Source of the DNA: Oceanobacillus timonensis
Lineage (GTDB): Bacteria > Bacillota > Bacilli > Bacillales > Amphibacillaceae
Direction of reading: 5' to 3'
Length of the DNA: 64,000 nucleotides
Assembly (NCBI RefSeq): GCF_900166635.1
Contig: NZ_LT800497.1
Location: 4,264,344 to 4,328,343, forward strand
This document shows, in pieces, positions 15,850 to 27,453 of the stretch. How positions within the stretch are numbered: position 1 is the first letter of the stretch; each line of letters begins with the position of its first letter. The translations under genes were made by a program, and so were the position numbers. The notes under the pieces are model-generated. The model ran no database searches, was not told where the DNA came from, and worked only from the letters and a program-made list of their open reading frames with translations.

Positions 15850-15949
15850 TGCAATAAACATGTGCACCAATAACACCCCGACACCAGTAAATAAACCGGT
15901 ACCAGGGTGTCATAACATTTGTAGTTTCCCTAGAGATATAGCACGAATC

Positions 15950-16285
15950 CTAGGACTGCTCCAGTTGTTCAATTCTTTTTTCCAGGTTTTCCGTTGTTCT
16001 TAATTGTTCAATCATACGTTTGATTAACTGCAGTTCTGCCTGTGCAGTCATGAGGTGATCTTGTGCATGAATCATTAAAAAACTCGGTTTCGCCTGGTCA
16101 TCTTGATTTTGGATAAGTTTTGTTTGATACTGATGTCCTTTTACAAATTCTTGATCTGCTTCTTCTAATAGCTTTTCAGCTTCCGTAAAATCGAAGGACT
16201 GCGCTTCATCCAGTGCTTCGTATGCTGCACCACGGGCGTTTCCTCCATGCAAGATGAGTTGTGACATAATTTCTTCGTAGTTCAT
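15950..16285 (-). CDS. PTS lactose/cellobiose-specific IIA component
   Basis: A 111-residue IIA of the Lac family. The phosphorylated His lies in SFLMIHAQDHLMTAQ near residue 76, with a second conserved His four positions later. An N-terminal HGGNARGAAYEALDEA segment and a C-terminal helix complete the three-helix trimer fold. It takes phosphate from HPr and passes it to the IIB Cys. It is the last gene of the operon membrane protein, IIB, IIC, IIA, 14 bp after IIC. The order and types match cellobiose/lichenan transporters. Confidence 0.92.
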   Translation of the reverse strand: MNYEEIMSQLILHGGNARGAAYEALDEAQSFDFTEAEKLLEEADQEFVKGHQYQTKLIQNQDDQAKPSFLMIHAQDHLMTAQAELQLIKRMIEQLRTTENLEKRIEQLEQS

Positions 16286-16299
16286 ATTCTCTCTCCTTA

Positions 16300-17601
16300 T
16301 TAATTCGTTTCCGCTTCATTACTATTCTTTTCTTCGTTCAGTAGCTGTTTATCATATTTACGGAAGAATGGATAGTAAATCAACGCCGCAATAATCGCAT
16401 TAACAATTTGTACTACTCCTGCTAGCCAGGAACCACCTGTTGCAATAAATCCTCCTAAGAAAATAGGTACCGTGAATGGCGGCTGCACAATAACAGGGGG
16501 TAAAATCCCTGTTGCAAAAAGGATATAGTTAATCGTTACAATAACAACTGGCCCCAGTACAAATGGAATAATTAATATAGGATTCAGCACAATCGGCACC
16601 CCGAAAATAAGGGGTTCATTGATATTGAATAACGAAGGTATAATAACTGTTTTTCCAACCTGTTTCAATTGTTTGGATGCCGCAAATAAAAGGAAAACAG
16701 CTAAACCAATCGTTGCTCCCGATCCTCCAAGATGCGTGAACATATGGAAGAATGGCTCTGTAACAATCCCTGTCGCTTCCGTCCCTTGTCTGACCGCTTC
16801 GGCGTTATCTGCCAGGTTGGTCATCCAAAATGGATACACAACAGATGATACGACGTTCATTCCGTGAATTCCCATGGCCCATAAAATAAGCATTAACAGA
16901 ATCATGCCAAGTGTTGCCCCATAAGAGTTAGAAACGGTTACCAACGGGCTAAATATGTCTAATACAGCTTGAGGTATCGTGATACCGAAATTAGCCCAGA
17001 CAATCCAAGAAATAATCCATACAACCGGTAAAATAATCATAAACGGAATAATCACACGAAAGGTTCGCATCACATACGGTGGAACCCCGTCAGGCATTTC
17101 GAATGTAACCCCTTTTTTAATTAAAAATCGCATGGCTTCTGTCGTAAGAATCCCTAATATAATGGCAACAAACAAGCCTTGACCGCCTAAATATTGCAGA
17201 ATATCTCCAAATGCCACCTGTTCGATATCCGTAACAGGAAATGCCGTCATGAAGAATGCCAGCATAGATAGCATCCCTGCCATCACAGCATCCATATCCC
17301 TGCGACTGGCAAGACTATAACCAATACCAAACGCAACGGTTAGTGCCATTAACCCAAAGGTCAGATTAAATGGGAAAAGAAGTTCTGCTTGAATGGGTTC
17401 TACTGCATTTACCCATGCCTGTACAACCCCCCATTCAATGGAATCAGGCGGGTTGGCTATGATAAGAAAAATCGCGCCTGTAATAATAACAGGCAATGCA
17501 AAGATAACAAATGCATCACGGATAGATTGCAAATAAATATTCTGCGCTATTTTTCCCAATGGTCCCATGAGATGATCTTCAAGCCATTGATCGAGTTTCA
17601 T
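16300..17601 (-). CDS. PTS cellobiose/lichenan-type IIC permease
   Basis: A 433-residue membrane protein of the CelB/LicC type that moves a beta-diglucoside inward during phosphorylation. It has about ten hydrophobic helices. Conserved features include an N-terminal amphipathic start (LDQWLEDHLMGPLGKIAQ), the HGMNVVSSVVYPFWM loop, THLGGSGATIGL, and the substrate motif FNINEPLIFGVPIVLNP. The ATG follows GGAGGAG. It sits between IIB and IIA and is predicted to be expressed from the sigma-54 promoter at 18281-18296. Confidence 0.93.
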   Translation of the reverse strand: MKLDQWLEDHLMGPLGKIAQNIYLQSIRDAFVIFALPVIITGAIFLIIANPPDSIEWGVVQAWVNAVEPIQAELLFPFNLTFGLMALTVAFGIGYSLASRRDMDAVMAGMLSMLAFFMTAFPVTDIEQVAFGDILQYLGGQGLFVAIILGILTTEAMRFLIKKGVTFEMPDGVPPYVMRTFRVIIPFMIILPVVWIISWIVWANFGITIPQAVLDIFSPLVTVSNSYGATLGMILLMLILWAMGIHGMNVVSSVVYPFWMTNLADNAEAVRQGTEATGIVTEPFFHMFTHLGGSGATIGLAVFLLFAASKQLKQVGKTVIIPSLFNINEPLIFGVPIVLNPILIIPFVLGPVVIVTINYILFATGILPPVIVQPPFTVPIFLGGFIATGGSWLAGVVQIVNAIIAALIYYPFFRKYDKQLLNEEKNSNEAETN

Positions 17602-17644
17602 TGCATACTCCTCCTTACTTGTATATCATTTCGCTACGGGCATC

Positions 17645-17962
17645 TTATTTTTTCATAGCCAGCGCCTGATCCAACACCTTGTCTCCATCCATTAATGCAA
17701 ACGCCCGTTGATCTACTAATTCTACAGGGACATCATTCTGCTCCCCAATTTTGGTAACTTCTTTTTTCAAATGACGTACTTGTGGTTCTAATAATGCAAC
17801 ATCATATTCACTTGCTTTTTGTTTAAATTCTCCAGTTCCACCTGCATATACTTCCACATCTAACTCTCGTTTCTCTGCTGCCTGTTCCACTTTTTTGGCT
17901 AATTGACTTGAAGTAGCTCCCCAGCTGCAAAGAATAATTATTTTTAGCTTGTTATTTTCCAT
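17645..17962 (-). CDS. PTS cellobiose-type IIB component
   Basis: A 105-residue IIB with the active-site P-loop IILCSWGATSSQLAKK, whose Cys carries the phosphate to the sugar. The ATG at 17962 follows GAGGTGTTAAAG; a GTG three codons upstream is part of the ribosome site. The start overlaps the end of the upstream membrane-protein gene by 11 bp, so translation is probably coupled. Length and fold pattern match the Lac family IIB. Confidence 0.92.
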   Translation of the reverse strand: MENNKLKIIILCSWGATSSQLAKKVEQAAEKRELDVEVYAGGTGEFKQKASEYDVALLEPQVRHLKKEVTKIGEQNDVPVELVDQRAFALMDGDKVLDQALAMKK

Positions 17963-18203
17963 CTTTAACACCTCTTAATTTTTTATTTTTTGTAAACATT
18001 GTTTTTGCCATGCTGTCTATTCTCTTATAATGACGCATAATCCAACTGGAGAACCAGCTGGCAACAAATAGACATAATGAAAAAGCAATTCCGAATCCAA
18101 GAATCACTCCTGCTGAAGGTTGGTTCGTGATAAGTGCATAAACGCCATATCCAATCCAAATTGTCGATAAAACAGCTGCATACGTAAAAAGAAATTTTTT
18201 CAA
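17952..18203 (-). CDS. Small two-helix membrane protein, first gene of the PTS operon
   Basis: An 83-residue protein with two hydrophobic segments (FTYAAVLSTIWIGYGVYALI and about VILGFGIAFSLCLFVASWF) and a basic C-terminus. It is not a recognised PTS component. A TTG start at 18203 follows an excellent AAAGGAGG ribosome site; longer frames lack one. It is the first gene after the sigma-54 promoter and overlaps IIB. It might assist insertion of IIC or modulate uptake, but this is only inferred from position. Confidence 0.7.
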   Translation of the reverse strand: MKKFLFTYAAVLSTIWIGYGVYALITNQPSAGVILGFGIAFSLCLFVASWFSSWIMRHYKRIDSMAKTMFTKNKKLRGVKDGK

Positions 18204-18280
18204 GCAACCCCCTCCTTTTCTGCTCAAAGCGCTCTCTTGCAGGTCGCATTTACCACTTTTATAACCTTCACTTTATTACA

Positions 18281-18296
18281 TGCAAAAAATATGCCA
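18281..18296 (-). promoter_or_regulatory. Sigma-54 promoter of the PTS operon
   Basis: On the minus strand TGGCAT-ATTTT-TTGCA fits the -24/-12 consensus TGGCAY-N5-TTGCW. It lies about 80 bp before the first gene of the operon. The activator gene next door carries the sigma-54 contact loop, which supports the assignment. A cre-like near-palindrome (TCAAAGCGCTCTCT, 18224-18237) downstream is only a weak match. Confidence 0.8.
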
Positions 18297-18358
18297 ACAC
18301 AGCCTGTAAAGAACACAAAAGCCCCATCATAGATATTTCATTTTAAAGGAATTTCTCA

Positions 18359-18390
18359 TAAAAAAAGTGTGCAATAATTATGCACACTTT
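18359..18390 (-). terminator. Terminator of the activator gene, overlapping an upstream activating sequence
   Basis: On the minus strand AAAAGTGTGCA (18391-18381), a 7-nt loop and TGCACACTTTT are followed by a T run, directly after the activator stop codon. The same dyad, TGTGCA-N7-TGCACA (18368-18386), lies about 72 bp upstream of the PTS sigma-54 promoter and matches the element upstream of the GH3 gene (21138-21156). It may therefore double as the binding site of the activator. Confidence 0.7.
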
Positions 18391-21050
18391 TAACGAGATA
18401 ACTTCACAAGCTCTTTTTTTATATGCTCGGGAACCGTAAGATGGAGTTCCTGTTCTAATTTTCGGTGAAAAATTTCCCAAATTGATTTTTCCTTTTCTGT
18501 TGGAATGATTTCTTGATCATCCAGTGGAAAAGAAAACATCAGCTTGTCCGGATTGCTCTGAACGCGACTGGCAATTAATCGATCGACTAGTCCGCCAATG
18601 TGCATCCACATACCTAACTCTCTTCCGGAGTCCCACTGATAGTAATCACGAACCGGCGGAATACTATTCTGTAAAATATTTGCGATGGATTTTGGATTTC
18701 CATAAGTAGTAATTTCCTGCAATCCATCAATAATTAAATGATAGATTTCCTCTCTTTCCACTGCATTACTTTCCATCGAAGCCACCATTGATTTCCTTGT
18801 GATTTCCAGCAGTCGATGCATTCTGGATACCCCTTCTTCTTGCAGCAACTCCCATGCAGGTATATACGGAACTCCGTCTATCGTTACCGGAACTGTCCCT
18901 ATAATGGCAATGACTTCATAATAATTCTGCAACTCATGCAAAACAGAAGTATCATTCGTTGAAGGGTCCACACGGACAGACCGTATTAATACATCTTGAT
19001 CTGATTGTGAAATTTGTTTTTTTATCCAATCTTCCAGTAACTGCGCTGCGCCTTCTCCAGTAAAACAAACTGTAGCGATAAGACGCTTTTTCTGTACATG
19101 TTTCGTTTCCTCTTCTTCTTTAACAAACTTCAGCATTGCTGCTTTTGTATCTTCGTAAATTCCCGACAAAGTCTGTTCCGATACCAATGATTGTCTCCCA
19201 GCTTCCATCACCATAGACAAATTCACACTTGAGATGGTTTTTAAAGGTACATCAACATCATTTTTTATCGTGTCACCCATAGTAATAAGCGACCCAATAT
19301 CTACCAACAGCAAAACACCTTCTATATTTTCAAGTGTTGTTTTAAATTGCTGAATATGCGTTTTTACTTGTTCATACGTTTCTTCAGCAGTAATATGTAA
19401 TGGCATATCAATCGCATGAATAACGCGGTTTCCTAGCAAATAATTGACTACTTCTGACATGGAAGATGCTGTGGACTTTCCGTGCATCACAAGTAAAACA
19501 GCTATTTTTTGATCGTTCATCACAGTCTCGACCGTGTCATTCTCTGGTGTTATAAAATGCGTCATTAATTCAATTTCTTCAGCAGGTAAAGTCATTCCAA
19601 TTTGTTCCTTTAGATAATAGGCAATCTGATTAGCAGCTTGCCGGTATGAAGCATTCGGATGAACCACAACTGGAATAGGGGTTTTCTTTATATCGTTTCG
19701 AAGGTGATTTCGAAAATTCTGCAGGTGTAACCCGAGTACAAAAAGCTGCCTTTTAGGTATTGGAAAACCAAATGTTTCTTTTAATGCTTCCCCTGCATAA
19801 TGAAGTGTATCAAAAAGATCCTTATCAATTAACTGGTTCCAGCTTTCTCTTTGGTTTTGAAGATGTCTGTATTTTTGATTCAATTCCGATATATAATCTA
19901 TCACTACCTTTTCTAAAACTTGAGTCGATTTTTTCGAGTTTTTGCTGGTAGAATCAAAATACTGATAGATGTTTGGAACATTAGCGGAATCCTTCCCTGT
20001 ATCGTGCTCAATATCCAGCGGAACTTTTTTCTTTTTATTCTCTGTATTATTTTCACTATAACCAAGAAAATCTTCCAGTTTGATAACTACATGTTTCCTA
20101 TCGCTATTTAAATAACGATAATAAGCATGTGCACAAGCAATTTGAATATCGCTCTTCAGCTGCCCTATATTGCCTGGACAGTCGTAAGTAAGGAAAGCTT
20201 CGCGGCAATCTGCTTCTATAGAGAGTGTTGTACTCATTTTGGCAGCTTCTTCTTGAAGAAAAGAATCAATCAGCTTTTCTCTTTCCTTATAAGTTCTTTC
20301 CCGCAACGGCGGAATATTTAATTTGATCGAAAAACGCCGCAGCAATGTTGGAAGAAGGACATCATCCGGATTCTCTGTTGTTGCACCAATAATTGCTACC
20401 TCTGCAGTCCGTTCGTGTGTCGCATCGCCTAAACGATGATACGTTCCTTTATCCATAAGATAAAATAGCATTTCTTGGCCGGATGGAGGAAGACGGTGTA
20501 TCTCATCTAGGAAAAGAATACCTTTATGCGCCATATCGACCAGTCCTCTTTTATCCTCATCCGCTCCTGTAAAGGCGCCTTTTTTAATTCCAAAAATCTG
20601 ACCGATTAACAGTTCTGGATTCTGGGCATAATCCGCGCAGTTAAATGATACAAAAGCATTGTTATCTAGCATACTTGCTTGTTCAACCGCCAATTGCGAA
20701 AGTTTTTCAGCTAGATAGGATTTACCAGTTCCGGTTTCCCCTGTAAAGAGTATTGGCAAAGGACGAGATGGATAAGAAAACGCTGCCATTCCAGTTTCTA
20801 ATATAGGACGAAGCGCTTCCTCCGAACCGATTAAATCCATTTGTTCACTCTCTGAGGATTCAGATGTTTCTAAAGCATAGCGTACTGGTTTACCAGATAT
20901 TTTGTTAGCTTTATTTCTTTTTACTAAATCATTCAAATATCTACTTGCAGTAGAACGGTCAATATTCAATTGTTCTCCTACTTCCACAGCAGTTACTGCT
21001 TCTCCTTTCAATTGGCTTAAATATTGATAAATATCCGTTATTCGACTCAT
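18390..21050 (-). CDS. LevR-type sigma-54-dependent PTS transcriptional activator
   Basis: An 886-residue multidomain activator. It comprises an N-terminal helix-turn-helix (QLNIDRSTASRYLNDL), then an AAA+ domain with Walker A GETGTGKS (about 104-111), the sigma-54 contact loop GAFTGA (about 158-163) and Walker B ILFLDEIH. A PRD1 region (about 400-510), a mannose-type EIIA-like domain (VLLVMHGKSTASSM) and a C-terminal PRD (GRELGMWMHIGGLVDRL) follow. In this family HPr and EII phosphorylation of the PRD/EIIA histidines tunes activity to sugar supply. The ATG at 21050 is preferred over one 69 bp upstream because the helix-turn-helix starts right after it and an ATGAGG site precedes it. It lies between its two probable targets, the PTS operon and the GH3 gene. 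Confidence 0.92.
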   Translation of the reverse strand: MSRITDIYQYLSQLKGEAVTAVEVGEQLNIDRSTASRYLNDLVKRNKANKISGKPVRYALETSESSESEQMDLIGSEEALRPILETGMAAFSYPSRPLPILFTGETGTGKSYLAEKLSQLAVEQASMLDNNAFVSFNCADYAQNPELLIGQIFGIKKGAFTGADEDKRGLVDMAHKGILFLDEIHRLPPSGQEMLFYLMDKGTYHRLGDATHERTAEVAIIGATTENPDDVLLPTLLRRFSIKLNIPPLRERTYKEREKLIDSFLQEEAAKMSTTLSIEADCREAFLTYDCPGNIGQLKSDIQIACAHAYYRYLNSDRKHVVIKLEDFLGYSENNTENKKKKVPLDIEHDTGKDSANVPNIYQYFDSTSKNSKKSTQVLEKVVIDYISELNQKYRHLQNQRESWNQLIDKDLFDTLHYAGEALKETFGFPIPKRQLFVLGLHLQNFRNHLRNDIKKTPIPVVVHPNASYRQAANQIAYYLKEQIGMTLPAEEIELMTHFITPENDTVETVMNDQKIAVLLVMHGKSTASSMSEVVNYLLGNRVIHAIDMPLHITAEETYEQVKTHIQQFKTTLENIEGVLLLVDIGSLITMGDTIKNDVDVPLKTISSVNLSMVMEAGRQSLVSEQTLSGIYEDTKAAMLKFVKEEEETKHVQKKRLIATVCFTGEGAAQLLEDWIKKQISQSDQDVLIRSVRVDPSTNDTSVLHELQNYYEVIAIIGTVPVTIDGVPYIPAWELLQEEGVSRMHRLLEITRKSMVASMESNAVEREEIYHLIIDGLQEITTYGNPKSIANILQNSIPPVRDYYQWDSGRELGMWMHIGGLVDRLIASRVQSNPDKLMFSFPLDDQEIIPTEKEKSIWEIFHRKLEQELHLTVPEHIKKELVKLSR

Positions 21051-21137
21051 ACGTATGAACCTCATTTGTATAATATTATTTACGTTCTCTATAACTCTAT
21101 CATAACAGTAGATAACCAAAAATACATGTGTCTAATC

Positions 21138-21156
21138 TGTGTATGACGTTTGCACA
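21138..21156. promoter_or_regulatory. Upstream activating sequence for the GH3 gene
   Basis: TGTGTA-N7-TGCACA, 50 bp before the -24 box of the sigma-54 promoter. It has the same half-sites and the same 7-bp spacer as 18368-18386 in front of the PTS operon. This shared element is most simply the operator of the LevR-type activator encoded between them. Confidence 0.65.
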
Positions 21157-21205
21157 CATATATTGACCATCAAAAGAAAGCTGCTATATCAATATTTAAT
21201 ATAAA

Positions 21206-21221
21206 TGGCACAAAATTTGCA
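21206..21221 (+). promoter_or_regulatory. Sigma-54 promoter of the GH3 beta-glucosidase gene
   Basis: TGGCAC-AAAAT-TTGCA is a perfect match to the sigma-54 -24/-12 consensus. It is oriented toward the GH3 gene, with a leader of about 115 nt. Confidence 0.85.
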
Positions 21222-21259
21222 ATATTAATTTTAACAATACAAGAGGAGGGGACCTCAAA

Positions 21260-21275
21260 ATGAAAGCGCAAACAT
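21260..21275. promoter_or_regulatory. Possible cre site in the GH3 leader
   Basis: ATGAAAGCGCAAACAT agrees with WTGNAANCGNWNNCAW at every defined position. It lies about 40 bp after the sigma-54 -12 box, where CcpA would act as a roadblock. It coincides with the start of a short open frame, so one of the two readings may be accidental. Confidence 0.55.
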
Positions 21276-21298
21276 TTTACGTTAACAAATCTTATTGA
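21260..21298 (+). CDS. Possible 12-residue leader peptide ahead of the GH3 gene
   Basis: ATG at 21260 follows an unusually strong GAGGAGGGG ribosome site and encodes MKAQTFYVNKSY before TGA. It stops 51 bp before the GH3 start. A role in coupling or attenuation is conceivable, but the same DNA reads as a cre site, and the ribosome site is the main evidence. Confidence 0.3.
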   Translation: MKAQTFYVNKSY

Positions 21299-21349
21299 TC
21301 AAAACGCTTTATACGTTGAAAGAAAATTTAACAATGAGGAGTGAAAGAA

Positions 21350-23773
21350 ATGCAAAAACGTGGTAAACGGTGGCTGAGTTGTTTCGCTATATTTATTCTT
21401 TTCCTGTCTATACAAAGCCCTGCTCTAGCAGATAATAACACAACGGAAGAAGGCGCAAGTGAAATAGAATTCATTGAACAAGAAAACGGACCTGTACTTG
21501 GGTACTCTTCTACATCTGGTGTAGAGATAATTCAAGAAGGAGCCAACCAATTTAAAGACCTGAATCAGAATGGTGAATTAGATGACTACGAAGATTGGAG
21601 GTTATCTACAGAAGAAAGAGCAGAAGACCTTGCATCAAAAATGTCAATAGAAGAAATTGCAGGGCTTATGCTATACAGTTCTCATCAAAGTATTGATTCT
21701 GCTGAATTGACAGACGAACAGAGTAGCTATATAACAAATGATAACCTTCGTCATGTATTGATAACGAATGTGGAAAGCCCGGAAACAGCAGCACAATGGA
21801 ATAATCATGCCCAGATTTTGGCTGAGAGCTTAGGGTTAGGTATTCCATTAAATAATAGCTCTGATCCGAGACATGGTATTGACGCCAGTGCAGAATTTAA
21901 CGCTGGTGCCGATGGAGAAATATCTATGTGGCCAGAGACAATCGGTTTAGCTGCAACATTCAATCCTGATATTGTGGAACAATTTGGGCATATTGCTGCG
22001 GAAGAGTATCGTGCACTTGGCATTGCTACTGCTCTATCTCCACAAATTGATATTGCAACAGACCCACGATGGTATCGATTTCCGGGTACATTCGGGGAAA
22101 ACTCCGATTTAGCAGCTGATATGGCAAAAGCCTATGGAGACGGTTTTCAAACCTCCAGTCAGCAAGATGAAATAGCTGATGGATGGGGACATACAAGTGT
22201 CAATACAATGGCAAAACACTGGCCTGGCGGTGGAACAGGTGAAGCAGGACGTGATGCACATTACGCTTTTGGAAAATATGCTGTTTACCCAGGCGATAAC
22301 TTTGATGAGCATCTTCTCCCTTTTTTAAATGGCGCATTTGATCTAGAGGGAGGCACAGATTCCGTCTCTGCTATAATGCCATATTATACCATTCCTTGGA
22401 ACCAAGATGAGCAGTATAACGAAAATGTTGGTAACTCCTATAGTAAATATATTATTCAAGACCTTCTCAGAGATAAATATGATTATGATGGTGTTGTCAC
22501 AACTGATTGGGGAATTATCGGAGATCCAAATGAAGATATCGAACAATTTGCAGGCGGAAAATCTTGGGGAGTAGAAGAACTTTCTGATCCGGAAAGGTTC
22601 TATAAAGTTCTGATTAATGGCGTCGATCAATTTGGTGGAGTAGATGAAGCAGACGGAATTTTAGAAGCATATCAACTTGGTGTCGATGAGCACGGAGAAG
22701 AATTTATGCGTAATCGTTTCGAGGAATCTGCTGTTCGTTTATTAACAAATATTTTTCAAACTGGCTTATTTGAAAATCCTTATTTAAAAGTTGAAGAAAC
22801 AACGGAAACTGTCGGCAACTCTGAATATATGGAAGCAGGATTCGAAGCACAACTTCAATCGATTATCATGTTAAAAAATAAAGATAACGTATTGCCTCTT
22901 CAAACAGAGGATAATGAACAACTGACAGCATATGTGCCCGAAAGATGGTTCCCTACTGAAGAAAGCAGCTTTGGAGGAGACGGTGAAACCCCAGAAGGAG
23001 AATGGGCTTCCCCTCTTAACCTGGATATTGTTGAAGATTATTTTAATATTACTACTAATCCAGATGAAGCAGACTTTGCGTTAGTTGGAATAGAAGGTCC
23101 AGATGGCGGACTCGGTTATTCATCTGAAGATGTTGAAAACGGAGGAAATGGTTATTTCCCAATTACGCTGCAATATGGGGAATATACAGCTGAATATGCT
23201 AGAGAAGAAAGTATTGCTGGAGGGCATCCAACAGAAGAATCTGCTAACAGGTCTTATAAAGATAAAACTGTCACTGCATCCAATACAAAAGACCTTGACT
23301 TAGTACTTGAAACAAAAGAAAAAATGGGGGACAAACCAGTAATTGCTTCCGTTTCTATGACCAATCCCGCCGTTTTAGCAGAATTTGAAGAAGAAGTAGA
23401 TGCCATTTTGGTAGATTTCGGTGTCCAAGATCAAGCAGTATTAGAAATATTATCAGGTAAGGAAGAACCTTCCGGATTACTTCCATTCCAAATGCCAGCT
23501 AATATGAGAACGGTAGAAGAACAATATGAAGATGTAGCTCATGACATGGTAGCTTATGTCGATTCAGAACGAAACACTTATGATTTTGCATTTGGCCTAA
23601 ATTGGGATGGCGTTATCCAGGATGAAAGAACTGAAAGATATGAATTTGATGGAGCGTCCGGTAATGAGCTTCCTGAGACAGCTACCTCCATGAATGTTTA
23701 TTTGGTCACCGGATTTGTATTACTTCTTTTAGGCGGGGTATTTCTAGTCATTCAACGAAGAAAAAACATATAA
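21350..23773 (+). CDS. Cell-wall-anchored GH3 beta-glucosidase
   Basis: An 807-residue glycoside hydrolase family 3 enzyme removing glucose (or a related sugar) from beta-glucosides outside the cell. It has a Sec signal (WLSCFAIFILFLSIQSPALA), then the GH3 barrel with NNSSDPRHGID, KHWPGGGTGEAGRDAHYAFGKY, and the nucleophile motif VVTTDWG (Asp386). A GH3 C-terminal domain follows (PAVLAEFEEEVDAILVDFGVQDQAVLEIL). The end is a sortase signal: LPETA, a hydrophobic helix, then RRKN. LPXTA rather than LPXTG suggests a non-A-class sortase. The ATG at 21350 follows GAGGAG. Control is by the sigma-54 promoter and the LevR-type activator. Its products or disaccharide substrates may be taken up by the divergent PTS. 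Confidence 0.88.
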   Translation: MQKRGKRWLSCFAIFILFLSIQSPALADNNTTEEGASEIEFIEQENGPVLGYSSTSGVEIIQEGANQFKDLNQNGELDDYEDWRLSTEERAEDLASKMSIEEIAGLMLYSSHQSIDSAELTDEQSSYITNDNLRHVLITNVESPETAAQWNNHAQILAESLGLGIPLNNSSDPRHGIDASAEFNAGADGEISMWPETIGLAATFNPDIVEQFGHIAAEEYRALGIATALSPQIDIATDPRWYRFPGTFGENSDLAADMAKAYGDGFQTSSQQDEIADGWGHTSVNTMAKHWPGGGTGEAGRDAHYAFGKYAVYPGDNFDEHLLPFLNGAFDLEGGTDSVSAIMPYYTIPWNQDEQYNENVGNSYSKYIIQDLLRDKYDYDGVVTTDWGIIGDPNEDIEQFAGGKSWGVEELSDPERFYKVLINGVDQFGGVDEADGILEAYQLGVDEHGEEFMRNRFEESAVRLLTNIFQTGLFENPYLKVEETTETVGNSEYMEAGFEAQLQSIIMLKNKDNVLPLQTEDNEQLTAYVPERWFPTEESSFGGDGETPEGEWASPLNLDIVEDYFNITTNPDEADFALVGIEGPDGGLGYSSEDVENGGNGYFPITLQYGEYTAEYAREESIAGGHPTEESANRSYKDKTVTASNTKDLDLVLETKEKMGDKPVIASVSMTNPAVLAEFEEEVDAILVDFGVQDQAVLEILSGKEEPSGLLPFQMPANMRTVEEQYEDVAHDMVAYVDSERNTYDFAFGLNWDGVIQDERTERYEFDGASGNELPETATSMNVYLVTGFVLLLLGGVFLVIQRRKNI

Positions 23774-23913
23774 ATTAAATCCGTTTGTAATCAGGTTATT
23801 CATTGAGTAATAACGAATTTGATTTCACAATACAAAAAAGTGTGCACTTGCTTTCAGAAACCATATGCTACACTTCTTATATTTCTTCAACACGTCGAAT
23901 AAGTGATATTAAT

Positions 23914-23966
23914 CATATAAACAAAAAAGTTTCCTTCATTCTCAAAGGAAACTTTTTGTTTATATG
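23914..23966. terminator. Strong bidirectional terminator after the rRNA/tRNA operon and the GH3 gene
   Basis: An AACAAAAAAGTTTCCTT arm and its complement AAGGAAACTTTTTGTT enclose a short loop, with A and T runs on both sides. It ends the minus-strand rRNA-tRNA transcript and can also stop GH3 transcription. Confidence 0.85.
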
Positions 23967-23981
23967 AACATTTATATAGGA

Positions 23982-24054
23982 AGCTTCCAAGCGGACTCGA
24001 ACCGCTGACCCCCACCTTACCATGGTGGTGCTCTACCAACTGAGCTATGGAAGC
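23982..24054 (-). tRNA. tRNA-Thr (GGT)
   Basis: A 73-nt cloverleaf: acceptor GCTTCCA/TGGAAGC, D-arm AGCTCAGTTGGTAGAGC, anticodon loop ATGGTAA with anticodon GGT, and T-loop GGTTCGAGTCC. The 3' CCA is not encoded. It is the last gene of the rRNA operon. Confidence 0.95.
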
Positions 24055-24057
24055 AAT

Positions 24058-24132
24058 TGGCTCCACAGGTAGGATTCGAACCTACGACCGATCGGTTAAC
24101 AGCCGATAGCTCTACCACTGAGCTACTGTGGA
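24058..24132 (-). tRNA. tRNA-Asn (GTT)
   Basis: A 75-nt cloverleaf: acceptor TCCACAG/CTGTGGA, anticodon stem ATCGG/CCGAT with loop CTGTTAA (anticodon GTT), T-loop GGTTCGAATCC, and an encoded 3' CCA. It lies between 5S rRNA and tRNA-Thr. Confidence 0.95.
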
Positions 24133-24161
24133 ATATAGATTTAATCCAAATAAAAAAATAA

Positions 24162-24278
24162 GCCTGGCAACGTCCTACTCTCGCAGGGGGAAGCCCCCAA
24201 CTACCATCGGCGCTGAAGAACTTAACTTCTGTGTTCGGCATGAGAACAGGTGTGACCTCTTCGCTATCGCTACCAGAC
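24162..24278 (-). rRNA. rrf: 5S ribosomal RNA
   Basis: About 117 nt on the minus strand, with the typical 5S core (GCGATAGCGAAGAGG, CACACCTGTTCTCATGCC, CCGAACACAGAAGTTAAG). The ends pair as GTCTGGTAG-like and GTTGCCAGGC. End positions are accurate to a few bases. Confidence 0.92.
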
Positions 24279-24409
24279 CTACACGATGTAGGTCGTTCGA
24301 TGTTGTCCACAAGGACGTGAACGTTTTTAATCGAACATCCTTCAATATTTTCAATTAGGATTTGCACCCTGAAAACTAAATAAGAGTAACGTGACAAACA
24401 AAAACTTAG

Positions 24410-27330
<2,921 letters not shown>

Positions 27331-27453
27331 GTTTTTGAATAAGATGGCTGATTACTGAATGTAATCATTTGTGTTGCTATATCCATAGCTTTTTGCCTTA
27401 TTTCTAAAGTTTGATGTCGTTGTTACTCTTATTTAGTTTTCAAGGTACAAAAA

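Noticed and set aside
15872..15912. GACACC...GGTGTC dyad after the PTS IIA gene as a terminator
   Set aside because: It has no T run on the minus strand and only a 6-bp stem with a long loop.
18224..18237. cre-like TCAAAGCGCTCTCT upstream of the PTS operon
   Set aside because: It misses consensus positions (no TG at the left, no CA at the right); kept only as a remark.
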